DNA of 18,148 nt from assembly GCA_002363515.1 (NCBI GenBank), contig DEVX01000048.1, positions 1 to 18,148 on the forward strand, in the 5' to 3' direction. The notes beneath the pieces were generated by a model. The model had not been told where the DNA came from, made no database searches, and saw only the letters and a program-made list of their open reading frames with translations. Positions 1 to 6,508 of this stretch are shown one piece after another. The translations under genes were made by a program, and so were the position numbers. The number at the start of each line of letters is the position of its first letter. Position 1 is the stretch's first letter. The stretch comes from Candidatus Saccharibacteria bacterium UBA3225 (GTDB taxonomy: Bacteria > Patescibacteriota > Saccharimonadia > Saccharimonadales > Saccharimonadaceae).

Positions 1-46
1 AAGCCATTATTTTAAAAAGATAATGTTTCGAGTAAGGATTTTAAAC

Positions 47-252
47 ATGTCAAACAGAAAACTAGCCAAATTATCACTACTAGTCGGTATTGGCGCATTA
101 TCGTTATCGGCTTCATCTTGTGGGCCCTAGCAGCAACCATCATATCATTCTTCCTCCCATCAGATAGCGGCGAAGAATTAAATGCTACTATCAATACACC
201 GTATAGCAAAAATATTGGTCAGTCGAATAATCAACCACCGCACAGCACCTAA
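47..252 (+). pseudogene. Small single-pass membrane protein, frame broken by an apparent one-base deletion
   Basis: An ATG at 47 sits behind AAGGA (about 34-38) but its frame closes at TAG 128-130 after 27 codons, giving a short lipoprotein-like leader ending SASSCGP. The next frame is open from 16 to TAA 250-252 without a usable start. It encodes a strong membrane segment (IIVIGFILWALAATIISFFL) followed by a polar Ser/Asn/Pro-rich tail. Adding one A to the run at 58-61 joins the two into a coherent protein of about 68 residues: short basic N-terminus, one membrane helix, external tail. That architecture resembles the small gene at 705. The 3' end overlaps the end of the convergent PPTase by about 60 bases. 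It could be a real frameshift, a sequence error, slippage at the A run, or coincidence. No family is recognised. Confidence 0.35.
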
Positions 253-652
253 AAACATCGTTTACTGTAAAAGTCCGAAAATCTAACGACAGCCCCAAGC
301 CCAGTTTTTTCGCGTACGCCTCTTTTAGTACCCAACTTCGTAATAACTCTCCGTTCAGCGCTTCTTCATTGCGTGCTAACACTCTCCGTTTCATCCTATC
401 CCGCAAAACACGACGCATTTCTATGTCCACCCCCACTTCAGTATTTTTATTTAATACCATCGTCCAAAAATGTCCGCTATGGCTCAAGTTGTAATGCCAT
501 TGCGCTATTGGCAAAGGCTTGCCATATTCACTTCTCCGTATTTTCTCATATTGCACCGCTATCCCTGTTTCGCGCAAAAAGTTCTCTTCAAACAAAGTAG
601 CCGATACTTTCGCGGCGTTATCATCTCCAGTATCGAATATTAGAATCTTCAT
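191..652 (-). CDS. Sfp-type 4'-phosphopantetheinyl transferase
   Basis: This cytoplasmic enzyme is predicted to transfer the 4'-phosphopantetheine arm of CoA to the conserved serine of a carrier protein, converting apo-ACP to holo-ACP. The motifs appear in family order: GKPLP (44-48), NLSHSG (55-60), VGVDIE (73-78, with metal-binding Asp76 and Glu78) and WVLKEAYAKKLG (107-118, the W-x-x-KEA-x-x-K signature). At 153 residues it is shorter than Sfp (about 220), lacking most of the C-terminal part, but every catalytic motif is present. The stop is TGA followed directly by an in-frame TAG. The only carrier protein visible here is the ACP at 13288-13521, its likely substrate, although the two genes are far apart. 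A promoter-like TTTGAT/TATAAT pair lies just upstream. Family assignment is firm; the substrate is inferred. Confidence 0.92.
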   Translation of the reverse strand: MKILIFDTGDDNAAKVSATLFEENFLRETGIAVQYEKIRRSEYGKPLPIAQWHYNLSHSGHFWTMVLNKNTEVGVDIEMRRVLRDRMKRRVLARNEEALNGELLRSWVLKEAYAKKLGLGLSLDFRTFTVNDVFRCCAVVDYSTDQYFCYTVY

Positions 653-674
653 TATTTCATTTAAAATTGCACTA

Positions 675-702
675 ATTATAACGTATTTATAGTAAAATCA
701 AA
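675..702 (-). promoter_or_regulatory. Predicted promoter of the PPTase gene
   Basis: On the minus strand a -35-like TTTGAT (702-697), a 16-base spacer and a perfect TATAAT -10 (680-675) point to a start near 668, giving a leader of roughly 16 bases before the ATG at 652. The same short gap must also serve the divergent small gene at 705, for which TATAGT (688-693) is the best -10 candidate. Confidence 0.45.
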
Positions 703-704
703 CC

Positions 705-863
705 ATGAGCCAAACTCACAATAGTCAAGAAAAAGAGTCAAAACTTTGGTTGGTGGGCATGGTTGGAATAATTATAGCCGTTACAATCTTTACCTTTACG
801 GCAATATTCGTTCAGCACCAACAACTATCCACCGAAACCCCAACTACCGCAAGCGAACGCTAA
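705..863 (+). CDS. Small single-pass membrane protein (52 aa), unknown function
   Basis: This short frame begins at ATG 705 and ends at TAA 861-863. The product has a polar N-terminus rich in Gln, Ser, Lys and Glu (1-13), one hydrophobic segment (about 14-36, WLVGMVGIIIAVTIFTFTAIF) and a short Thr/Ser/Glu tail. A TATAGT -10-like box lies 12 bases upstream of the ATG, so the message would have a very short leader without an SD. Its stop overlaps the stop of the convergent kinase gene by four bases, and it is divergent from the PPTase. The protein-like composition and fit between neighbours support a real gene, but no family is recognised and no function can be assigned. Confidence 0.55.
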   Translation: MSQTHNSQEKESKLWLVGMVGIIIAVTIFTFTAIFVQHQQLSTETPTTASER

Positions 864-1669
864 ACTGCAATGTTCCTATATAAGTCAATGTAAGCTTGAA
901 GATGCTCTTCGTCATAAATGGCCGCCCTACTCATGCGTACATATAAAGCAACCACCATAAGCGCTCGCCGATAGCCTAAATCACGCTCGCCAAAATACCG
1001 ATATATTGCTTCCATCCCTAATTCGTCAAATATTTTATTATTAGACAATAACGCAAAATAAAAGTCATACAGATAATCTCCTACCAACGGCATGGGATCT
1101 ATCACTCTAATCTTCCCTTTTTCAACCAAAAAATTATGTGACCCAAAATCGCCATGCATCAAAAACTGTTCTGGATTATGCCTTCCCGCAATATCCAATG
1201 CAGTCATTACTTTTTCAGTAGATATCTCACCGATATTCCTACGCGCATATTCTATTTCGTCCAATAAAAACGCCCGCCAAGAAACGTGTTCTTCATTTAA
1301 GAATCCGTACCCATCATGCGGATATCTACAATAACTACCAACAATTCTAGATAGTTGCAAAATCGTCTCTTCGGGACTTATTTCGCTATCCAAAAAACGT
1401 TCTCCATCAATAAAATCGAAACACAAATACCCAAGATCCTCACTGTGGCAAACTAAGTTTTGAAATGCGGCATCGTGATTTTGCCTAAAAAATTCCACCT
1501 GAGTTTTTATCGTATTTAAATCTGTAATTTTTATCAAATACTTTTTTGCCAAGCTAAAAACCTTCGCATCAGTTGCGCCATCCGTATAATACCGCTTCTC
1601 AGCATCGCCTAAATAATTTCCCGTATATAGTTCAACATCTTTAATGATTGCTTCAACTTTTTCTTCCAT
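860..1669 (-). CDS. Phosphotransferase of the aminoglycoside/choline kinase (APH) fold
   Basis: The 269-residue protein carries the kinase-like catalytic core of the APH family: MHGDFGSHNF at 171-180 holds the HxDxxxxN catalytic loop (His172, Asp174, Asn179), and IDPM at 190-193 supplies the metal-binding Asp191. The downstream VGDYLYDFYFALL also matches the family. Such enzymes transfer phosphate from ATP to hydroxyls of small molecules (aminoglycosides, choline, sugars, amino-acid derivatives). The N-terminal lobe is diverged, with a likely ATP-contact lysine in KYLIKITD (43-50). The neighbours (PPTase, an unknown protein) do not reveal the substrate, and nothing specifically indicates drug resistance. 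It is predicted cytoplasmic, with no signal peptide or membrane segment. Superfamily assignment is firm; substrate unknown. Confidence 0.82.
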   Translation of the reverse strand: MEEKVEAIIKDVELYTGNYLGDAEKRYYTDGATDAKVFSLAKKYLIKITDLNTIKTQVEFFRQNHDAAFQNLVCHSEDLGYLCFDFIDGERFLDSEISPEETILQLSRIVGSYCRYPHDGYGFLNEEHVSWRAFLLDEIEYARRNIGEISTEKVMTALDIAGRHNPEQFLMHGDFGSHNFLVEKGKIRVIDPMPLVGDYLYDFYFALLSNNKIFDELGMEAIYRYFGERDLGYRRALMVVALYVRMSRAAIYDEEHLQAYIDLYRNIAV

Positions 1670-1685
1670 ACATTTAAATTATATC

Positions 1686-1715
1686 AATTAAAAATTGCGA
1701 CCAAACGGCCGCAAT
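1686..1715 (-). terminator. Rho-independent terminator for the 1743-2252 gene
   Basis: Read on the minus strand, a nine-pair stem (ATTGCGGCC with GGTCGCAAT, one G-T pair) closes a GTTT loop and is followed by TTTTAATT. It lies about 28 bases past the TAG of the unknown gene and before the kinase start, so it should separate the two transcripts. Confidence 0.8.
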
Positions 1716-1742
1716 ATCATACTACATTTCTTTAACTATAGC

Positions 1743-2252
1743 CTAGTCAGCACACGCCCATCGCTCATGGTTTTCCTGAAGTTCGTTAAGATTATAAATT
1801 ATCCGAATTACCTGATTCTTACTTAACGCAACCCTTCCGAGCGCCACGCAACGATATTCCATACCGCCAGAAAACGGAAGTACTTCCTCTCGAAAATACC
1901 CATACGTTCCTTGCTTTTCACTATCAATTCCTTTTTCCGTTATTTTTAGACTAAGATCCGCTTTGGGAAACACTAAATGCAACATCCTTAAGATAGTCCA
2001 AACAAAAGATTTTTCCTTTTTCGTTTGGACTTTTAGTTGCAATGTGTAACCCCAAATATCATACGTAGCAATAATTGAATCTAAGTTTTCGTGCTCAATA
2101 TTCTGCTCGCGCATATTTTCTCCATAATAAGATACAATATCGTCCAACAAAAAATAGCGCACATTATCCCTAACTACCCGTATGAATCCCAGTTCATGCG
2201 CAAACAATAACACCGAATCACGATAGCTCAAGCCAGTAACTGAAGCCAACAT
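1743..2252 (-). CDS. Hypothetical protein (169 aa)
   Basis: The ATG at 2252 follows a purine-rich SD (AAAGGGGGG, spacing about 5) and an in-frame stop lies shortly upstream, so the start is well supported. The product is predicted soluble and cytoplasmic, without a signal peptide or membrane helix. The first 45 residues (from MLASVTGLSYRDSVLLFAHE to the LLDDIVSYYG stretch) have the look of a small helical or winged-helix-like module. The remainder is alternating strands rich in Lys and Glu, ending near a C-terminal WACAD. No known family is recognised. It is monocistronic, with its own terminator downstream and the tRNA-Ala gene divergent upstream. Coding is supported by length, SD and terminator; function is unknown. 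Confidence 0.75.
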   Translation of the reverse strand: MLASVTGLSYRDSVLLFAHELGFIRVVRDNVRYFLLDDIVSYYGENMREQNIEHENLDSIIATYDIWGYTLQLKVQTKKEKSFVWTILRMLHLVFPKADLSLKITEKGIDSEKQGTYGYFREEVLPFSGGMEYRCVALGRVALSKNQVIRIIYNLNELQENHERWACAD

Positions 2253-2314
2253 ATCGCCCCCCCTTTCATACAGTTTTTACAGAAGAACCAGCTATCATAG
2301 CTATCTACTCATCA

Positions 2315-2344
2315 TAGCATTTTTTAATCATTTAGTGCTATAAT
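2315..2344 (+). promoter_or_regulatory. Predicted promoter of tRNA-Ala
   Basis: A perfect TATAAT (2339-2344) stands 13 bases before the tRNA. Eighteen bases upstream of it is TAGCAT followed by a T run, a weak -35. The same TAGCAT, T-run, TATAAT pattern recurs upstream of the second GT8 gene (13277-13249, minus). Confidence 0.6.
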
Positions 2345-2357
2345 ATCTTCATCCGTT

Positions 2358-2433
2358 GGGGTGTTAGCTCAGTTGGTAGAGCGACTGGTTCGCAATCAGT
2401 AGGTCAGGAGTTCGAATCTCCTACACTCCACCA
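2358..2433 (+). tRNA. tRNA-Ala (anticodon CGC)
   Basis: The 76-base gene folds as a full cloverleaf: acceptor GGGGTGT/ACACTCC, D-stem GCTC/GAGC, anticodon stem ACTGG/TCAGT around the loop TTCGCAA (anticodon CGC), and T-arm AGGAG-TTCGAAT-CTCCT. The acceptor carries the G3-U70 wobble pair that identifies alanine tRNAs. The discriminator is A and the CCA end is encoded. A CGC alanine isoacceptor reads GCG codons and is an accessory species in addition to the usual UGC one. Confidence 0.96.
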
Positions 2434-2440
2434 AAAGTTT

Positions 2441-2477
2441 GTTACTCGAAATTTTATCCTTAAAAAATATGAGTAAC
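2441..2477. repeat. Inverted repeat downstream of tRNA-Ala
   Basis: GTTACTC (2441-2447) and GAGTAAC (2471-2477) are perfect inverted copies eight bases past the tRNA. An inner ATTTT/AAAAT pair could lengthen the stem. There is no T run after it, so it could be a processing hairpin or the scar of an element rather than a terminator. Confidence 0.5.
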
Positions 2478-2500
2478 TTCGCATAAACGTGGAATTATCC

Positions 2501-2544
2501 GCAAAAAGGCCGCATCTGTGAGAGTTCTGGATGTGGCCTTTTGC
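2501..2544. terminator. Bidirectional terminator hairpin
   Basis: AAAAGGCCGCATC (2504-2516) pairs with GATGTGGCCTTTT (2530-2542) through 13 pairs (one G-T) around a 13-base loop. The A tract on one side and T tract on the other fit a terminator usable in both directions. It would end tRNA-Ala transcription from the left and pilus-operon transcription arriving on the minus strand from the right. Confidence 0.7.
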
Positions 2545-2616
2545 AATGTCTCGTGTTTGTATTGTATTCTCCGATGATTCCTGATTTGCTAGAGCAAGAA
2601 TCGTATCAAAAGGAGA

Positions 2617-2672
2617 TCTCTGAAATAAGCGGCTGGGACGTGCAAAACGTGACTAATATGAGCTATATGTTT
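2617..2672 (+). pseudogene. Fossil BspA/DUF285 surface-protein repeat
   Basis: The plus strand encodes ISEISGWDVQNVTNMSYMF, an almost consensus copy of the BspA-type leucine-rich repeat (DUF285, typically WDVSNVTNMSYMF), found in tandem in large surface proteins. Only this single repeat is recognisable. Upstream the frame is not repeat-like, and downstream of 2672 it runs into sequence antisense to the sortase 3' end. The surrounding frame (2541-2774) has no SD. It is best read as debris of a deleted surface-protein gene trapped between the terminator and the pilus locus. The repeat match is seen directly; the deletion history is inferred. Confidence 0.55.
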
Positions 2673-2699
2673 TGCTTACGACGGTGGCATAAGGAACCT

Positions 2700-3410
2700 C
2701 TAATTATCGTCATCCTTTATACGAACGAGCAATACGTCTCGCATATCCTTGCTCTCACTGTCGCATGTCGATAACAATATAAAGCGACCACTATCCCCGC
2801 GACCGCGCTTATGAATCGCATTATCAAGTATCGTCTTCGTTACAGCAAAGCTATTATTGTTGCGACTCACTTCGGTATTATATATATTTCAGTCTTTCGA
2901 ATTTACCTCCGCATAAGCAGATATCTCCAGCTCATAGCTATCCTCTCGCTGCTTCAATATCCCCTTTTTGTGTCCACTGAAGAAATCGTCATTTTTGAAT
3001 TTTTGTATGTCAGAAAACATCTCACCATTCCCCATCCTGTGACCATAAATAATCGAGAAGGCATCGCTAAAATCATCCTCATTTCTATAATCTAAAAACA
3101 AACTTCCTGCAGTCGCAAATTCTCCCCTGTAGTTTCTATTCAAGAACCAAGCATTATCTTTTCCTTGCACTACTGGATAATTTATATTAGTTCCCTCGAT
3201 TCGCAACCAGGCAATCGTATACTCGCTTTCTTCTTCCAAAGCGTCAAAAACTTCATCTCCATCTTGATTTACTAATGATACTAATGAAGCATCTATAGCG
3301 GCTGATTTAGAAACCTTGCAGCTATCATATATCACATATAAACTAACCAAGACAAGCGGCGCTAATGCTACGTATATAATAAAGTTTAGTAAGCTATTCA
3401 CTAATTTCAT
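2700..3410 (-). pseudogene. Class B sortase with an in-frame TGA before the catalytic cysteine
   Basis: Class B sortases are membrane-anchored transpeptidases that cleave a C-terminal sorting motif and join surface proteins or pilin subunits. An N-terminal membrane anchor (about 7-28) precedes the sortase core, with INYPVVQGKDN near residue 76 and IYGHRM holding catalytic His124. The frame hits TGA at 2891-2889 (codon 174). It then stays open in the same frame for 62 more codons to TAG at 2700, encoding LLSTC with Cys216 and Arg224 exactly eight residues later, as in SrtB. The whole frame is 236 residues, normal for the family. Without readthrough the product lacks Cys and Arg and is dead. 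The start overlaps the SipA-like gene by 17 bases. The intact catalytic tail means the lesion is very recent, or the codon is read. It is labelled pseudogene for want of evidence of readthrough. Confidence 0.85.
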
Positions 3411-3696
3411 ACGTAAAATTCCGCACGCCTAGTTGAGCTATAATCTTTCCCGCCACCATCCCACCGTCGCCATTGCCATATTCAACACAACGCCCATCAC
3501 TCATCAATAAGACATCTCCAGCCACATACTGCCTGCATATTCTACAATACAGTAGCATTTTCCCGTCAGACGCCCCTACCCCGCGAGCAACCCCAAATAA
3601 TACTCCAAACAACAAATAAATTGATCCACTAACAAATAATACTTTCATCACCAGGCGCGCCCACCCTCGCCACACCTTGTTTCTTATCTTGAGCAT
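3394..3696 (-). CDS. SipA-like (catalytically inactive) signal-peptidase-fold membrane protein
   Basis: The 100-residue protein has a basic N-terminus, one membrane helix (about 16-38) and an external domain. The order of elements recalls type I signal peptidase, with a segment before AGDVLLM that resembles the SMxPTLxxGDxV region and a later GGMVAGKIIAQLG. The serine motif is replaced by SDGKM, and no obvious catalytic lysine follows. In streptococcal FCT pilus islands, SipA, a signal-peptidase homologue lacking the Ser/Lys dyad, is encoded beside FctA and a class B sortase and is needed for pilus polymerisation. The gene order pilin, this gene, sortase is the same here. The gene overlaps both neighbours (13 and 17 bases), implying coupled translation. 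Similarity to SipA is inferred from context and weak motifs; it could be another small membrane protein. Confidence 0.55.
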   Translation of the reverse strand: MLKIRNKVWRGWARLVMKVLFVSGSIYLLFGVLFGVARGVGASDGKMLLYCRICRQYVAGDVLLMSDGRCVEYGNGDGGMVAGKIIAQLGVRNFTYEISE

Positions 3697-4760
3697 TTTG
3701 TTTCTTTATGCTTTTTCTTAATCACCCTCCATGCCAACGCCAGACCGCCGACGGCACTAATGGCTAGCAGATATGGCAGAACATTCATTACTATGCCAGT
3801 CAAGATATCGCCTTCTTTATGATTAATAAAGCTTACAATATTTCCGCTACTATCCGCATCTACCGTAACAGTCTTCGTAGCTGAAGTATCGCCGGCCACA
3901 CCATCAACATACTGCGTATAGCCGTTCCCCTCGACCTCAACGAGCCTATAACTAAGTCCAATCGGCAATTCATCGTAATTGCCATTCAAGCCAATCGTTG
4001 CTGTCTGGCCATGCTTTAGGTATATATAGTTATCCTGGCCAACAACTATTTTACTAATAGTCGAAATCGATTCGCCTTTATAACTTACTATCGCATCCTG
4101 TCCAGAAACTGCATATTCATCACCTTCTGGTGCATTTTCAAACTCAATTCGATACTTGAAATAATCGTTTTCATTTGCCAAATTACCAGTCACTTTATTT
4201 GTTATCCGCACATAGCTTCTAGTCGCGTTCGACCGAAATATCGCATCTTCTTTTTCGCCAGTATCATGATTCTTTACTTGGCTACTCAAGCTTGCTATAT
4301 ACTCACCAGTTGGATGATTATTCTCATCTAATTTATTTCGTACGCTAACATAAAAGAAAAACTCATCATCACTATCAACTGGGTAATTCGATACATCGGA
4401 AGATGCTACCTCGCGTATTGAAAATTTATAATCACCCAAAGCCGTAAAATCCAATTGTCCAATATCGAGTTGGCTCGTTACGTTAACTATACCGTTCTCA
4501 TCTGGCGAACCGCGAAAATTCATTTCTAGCTCGGTCGGCATATTTTCCACTATAGCCGGATTCTGTTCGTCCTGAATTATATTAAATGTATAACTATTAT
4601 TTGCAGAATTCGTTAAACCAGTCATACTGTGCGAAACGCCAATTCATTGCGCGCTATTTGGATTATCCGCTACCCTCGCGCTAGTCGCACCAACTGACGG
4701 AGCTACAAAAACTGCCATTAAAAAACTAAATATTAATCCATATTTCTCTATATGTCTCAC
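3684..4760 (-). pseudogene. FctA-like isopeptide pilin with in-frame TGA after the signal peptide
   Basis: The product resembles the backbone pilins of class-B-sortase pili: two Ig-like domains with the VTG...YTFNI and YKFSIREV patterns of the pilin isopeptide-linker repeat, then GDILTGIVMNVLPY, a sorting signal of the xPTG type (Leu instead of Pro), a membrane helix and a KKKHK tail. The first ATG (4625) gives no signal peptide. The same frame extends upstream through one TGA (4646-4644, codon 39) to GTG 4760, which has an ideal GGAGG (4770-4766, spacing 5). That N-terminus is a textbook signal peptide (RHIEKYGLIFSFLMAV... ending SVGA). The full frame is 358 codons with a single lesion. The GTG start is strongly preferred. 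Either the gene is freshly inactivated or the opal codon is decoded. A product from ATG 4625 would not be exported. Confidence 0.85.
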
Positions 4761-4798
4761 AATTACCTCCAATATTATTTACAAATAGCATCAAAAAA

Positions 4799-4827
4799 TC
4801 ACGGCCCAGACTTCATTTTTTACCTCC
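4799..4827 (-). promoter_or_regulatory. Leader mini-ORF with strong SD upstream of the pilin
   Basis: GGAGG (4827-4823) followed six bases later by ATG (4816) opens a frame of only five codons (MKSGP) ending at TGA 4801-4799. If that TGA were read, the frame would continue FFDAICK to TAA 4777-4775, which lies next to the GGAGG of the pilin (4770-4766). The TTGGAGGTAA context is shared by the two sites. It may be a regulatory leader peptide coupling translation to the pilin, or the relic of a lost gene start. Confidence 0.4.
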
Positions 4828-4885
4828 AAATTAATTAATACTCTAAATTTAATCTAAAAAGATGGGGCAATAAAGCATGAGTGCG

Positions 4886-6508
4886 TTATTTTTTAATGGC
4901 TTTCTCAGTAACATCAAACTTCTCCATATATAATGCTAGAAGCAAACGCGTTTGCGAATAGAAAGCACAGAACGAAGAATATACGATAGCCGTCAGTGGC
5001 GCCAAAATCCACTGCAGCACCATCCATATCTTTTTACTTTTCGGATAGCGCGCTGGACGTTCTGGCAACATTTTTAGGGACAATATCAACGAAATAAACA
5101 AGCCAGCCGCCGCAACCGTCTGGATATAACTTACTACCATTGGCAAATTATGTGATAGTAAATCGCGCGTATCGTAATGGAATATTAATGGCACCCAGCC
5201 ACCAAATGCAATTATTGGCGCAATCGCCGCCAGAGTCACGTGACCATCCAACAAACGTATAAACTTCGGCACTAACGAACTCAGTTTTATGGTTCGTTTC
5301 TTTGAAAACATATAAGTGCCCACATAAGCCACATCGCTTGCGCCATAGTCCCAACGCCGCAACTGTACCCACTGCGCTTTCAGCGTACGCCATAACGTAT
5401 TCGACAATACTGCATCCTGATAAATCGGCGCTCTAATTGGTAATACCTCATAGTCTCCATCAAAATAAAACAGACTTCGCCAATATTGGTGTCCGTCCTC
5501 AACAATCGTGCGCACGCTCCAAAAATCCATTTCTACAAGCGCATCGAGCGGTTGTGAATGCGATGCAAAGTTACGCAACATATGAGGCCGCATCGTACAA
5601 ATAACGTTCCAAAATGAATTCGTCGACGCCACAACGCGTGAAATTGCCGGAGCATCCCAAATGTTATTCGTGAACAACGAAACGGGCTGATAGCTCATCC
5701 TTTTTCGATCTTCATGAACGATATATTCGTACGCCACATTATCAAAATAAACCCGATGTGGCTTATTATCGCAATCTAAAGTTGTTACTATCACATTGCT
5801 ATAACGAATATTATGTTCTTTGGCATATTTTTGCACTACGCGACCAGCATTTGTTATATTCGCTCCTTTGCCAACTACTTCATTTTTAATGCCGTCTGAA
5901 TGCTTCGCTATAATAAAAGCGCCGAATTTCTTTCGGTAATTTTTTTCTAATGTTTTCGCAACTCTTTCTGCTTCTGGGCCACCTCGCTCTTCATATGCAA
6001 TCACTATAATCATACGCTTTTTTTCATAAGTTGTTTTTAGCAAAGACTCCATAGTTGGAACTAATACATCGAGCGATTCGTTATACAATGTAACAATTAC
6101 GGCATGGTATATCTCACTCGGCTTTGGATAAAAACCATCCTCGGCCGCAGCCATCATGCAAAGATTATTCAAATGTTGCCCATATTCATAAGAGCTACTC
6201 TTCGTCCCCGCTAATCTATCGTAACTATCAGCAGGATTCTCTAGATCATCCAGCCTCTTGCGCCAATTTACACGAACGCATCGCTTTATTGCCTTATAGC
6301 CTTGCACGGTTCGAAAAGCGATTCCTATCGCCTTAACTAAGTTCATAATTACAATCAGCAAGATATAACATGAACCTAAAATTGGATTTATTGCCGAGAG
6401 AACAAATAGTAGAATGATCATCCCATAACTTAGTAATCCAGGCAATAGTTCAAAAAAACGATACAGTGGCTTACGTTTTCCCACCGGTATTTCTATAACT
6501 TTTGACAT
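4886..6508 (-). CDS. Membrane glycosyltransferase, GT2-like (processive type)
   Basis: The 540-residue integral membrane enzyme is predicted to transfer sugars from a nucleotide-sugar to a growing polysaccharide or lipid acceptor at the inner face of the membrane. Two membrane helices (about 22-62) precede a GT-A catalytic domain with YHAVIVTLYNES (134-145), the DCD metal motif (245-247 in VTTLDCDNKP), the catalytic-base region IVEDG (335-339) and QLRRW (382-386). This is the D, DxD, ED, QxxRW series of cellulose/hyaluronan-synthase-like enzymes. Further helices follow (about 420-445, 455-480, 493-515). Its ATG directly abuts the stop of the small membrane gene upstream, indicating an operon. 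The pilus locus lies 125 bases downstream on the same strand. Product unknown. Confidence 0.88.
   Translation of the reverse strand: MSKVIEIPVGKRKPLYRFFELLPGLLSYGMIILLFVLSAINPILGSCYILLIVIMNLVKAIGIAFRTVQGYKAIKRCVRVNWRKRLDDLENPADSYDRLAGTKSSSYEYGQHLNNLCMMAAAEDGFYPKPSEIYHAVIVTLYNESLDVLVPTMESLLKTTYEKKRMIIVIAYEERGGPEAERVAKTLEKNYRKKFGAFIIAKHSDGIKNEVVGKGANITNAGRVVQKYAKEHNIRYSNVIVTTLDCDNKPHRVYFDNVAYEYIVHEDRKRMSYQPVSLFTNNIWDAPAISRVVASTNSFWNVICTMRPHMLRNFASHSQPLDALVEMDFWSVRTIVEDGHQYWRSLFYFDGDYEVLPIRAPIYQDAVLSNTLWRTLKAQWVQLRRWDYGASDVAYVGTYMFSKKRTIKLSSLVPKFIRLLDGHVTLAAIAPIIAFGGWVPLIFHYDTRDLLSHNLPMVVSYIQTVAAAGLFISLILSLKMLPERPARYPKSKKIWMVLQWILAPLTAIVYSSFCAFYSQTRLLLALYMEKFDVTEKAIKK

Noticed and set aside
2541..2774. 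A complete 77-residue gene on the plus strand
   Set aside because: There is no SD, its 3' half is antisense to the sortase C-terminus, and only the short DUF285 motif looks protein-like.
2889..2891. Selenocysteine at the sortase TGA
   Set aside because: The TGA is not at a catalytic position (the active Cys is 42 codons later), and no clear hairpin of SECIS type follows it within the next bases, which are AT-rich.
2889..2891. Programmed or accidental frameshift in the sortase
   Set aside because: Careful codon counting shows that the LLSTC segment lies in the same frame as the upstream part; only the stop codon interrupts it.
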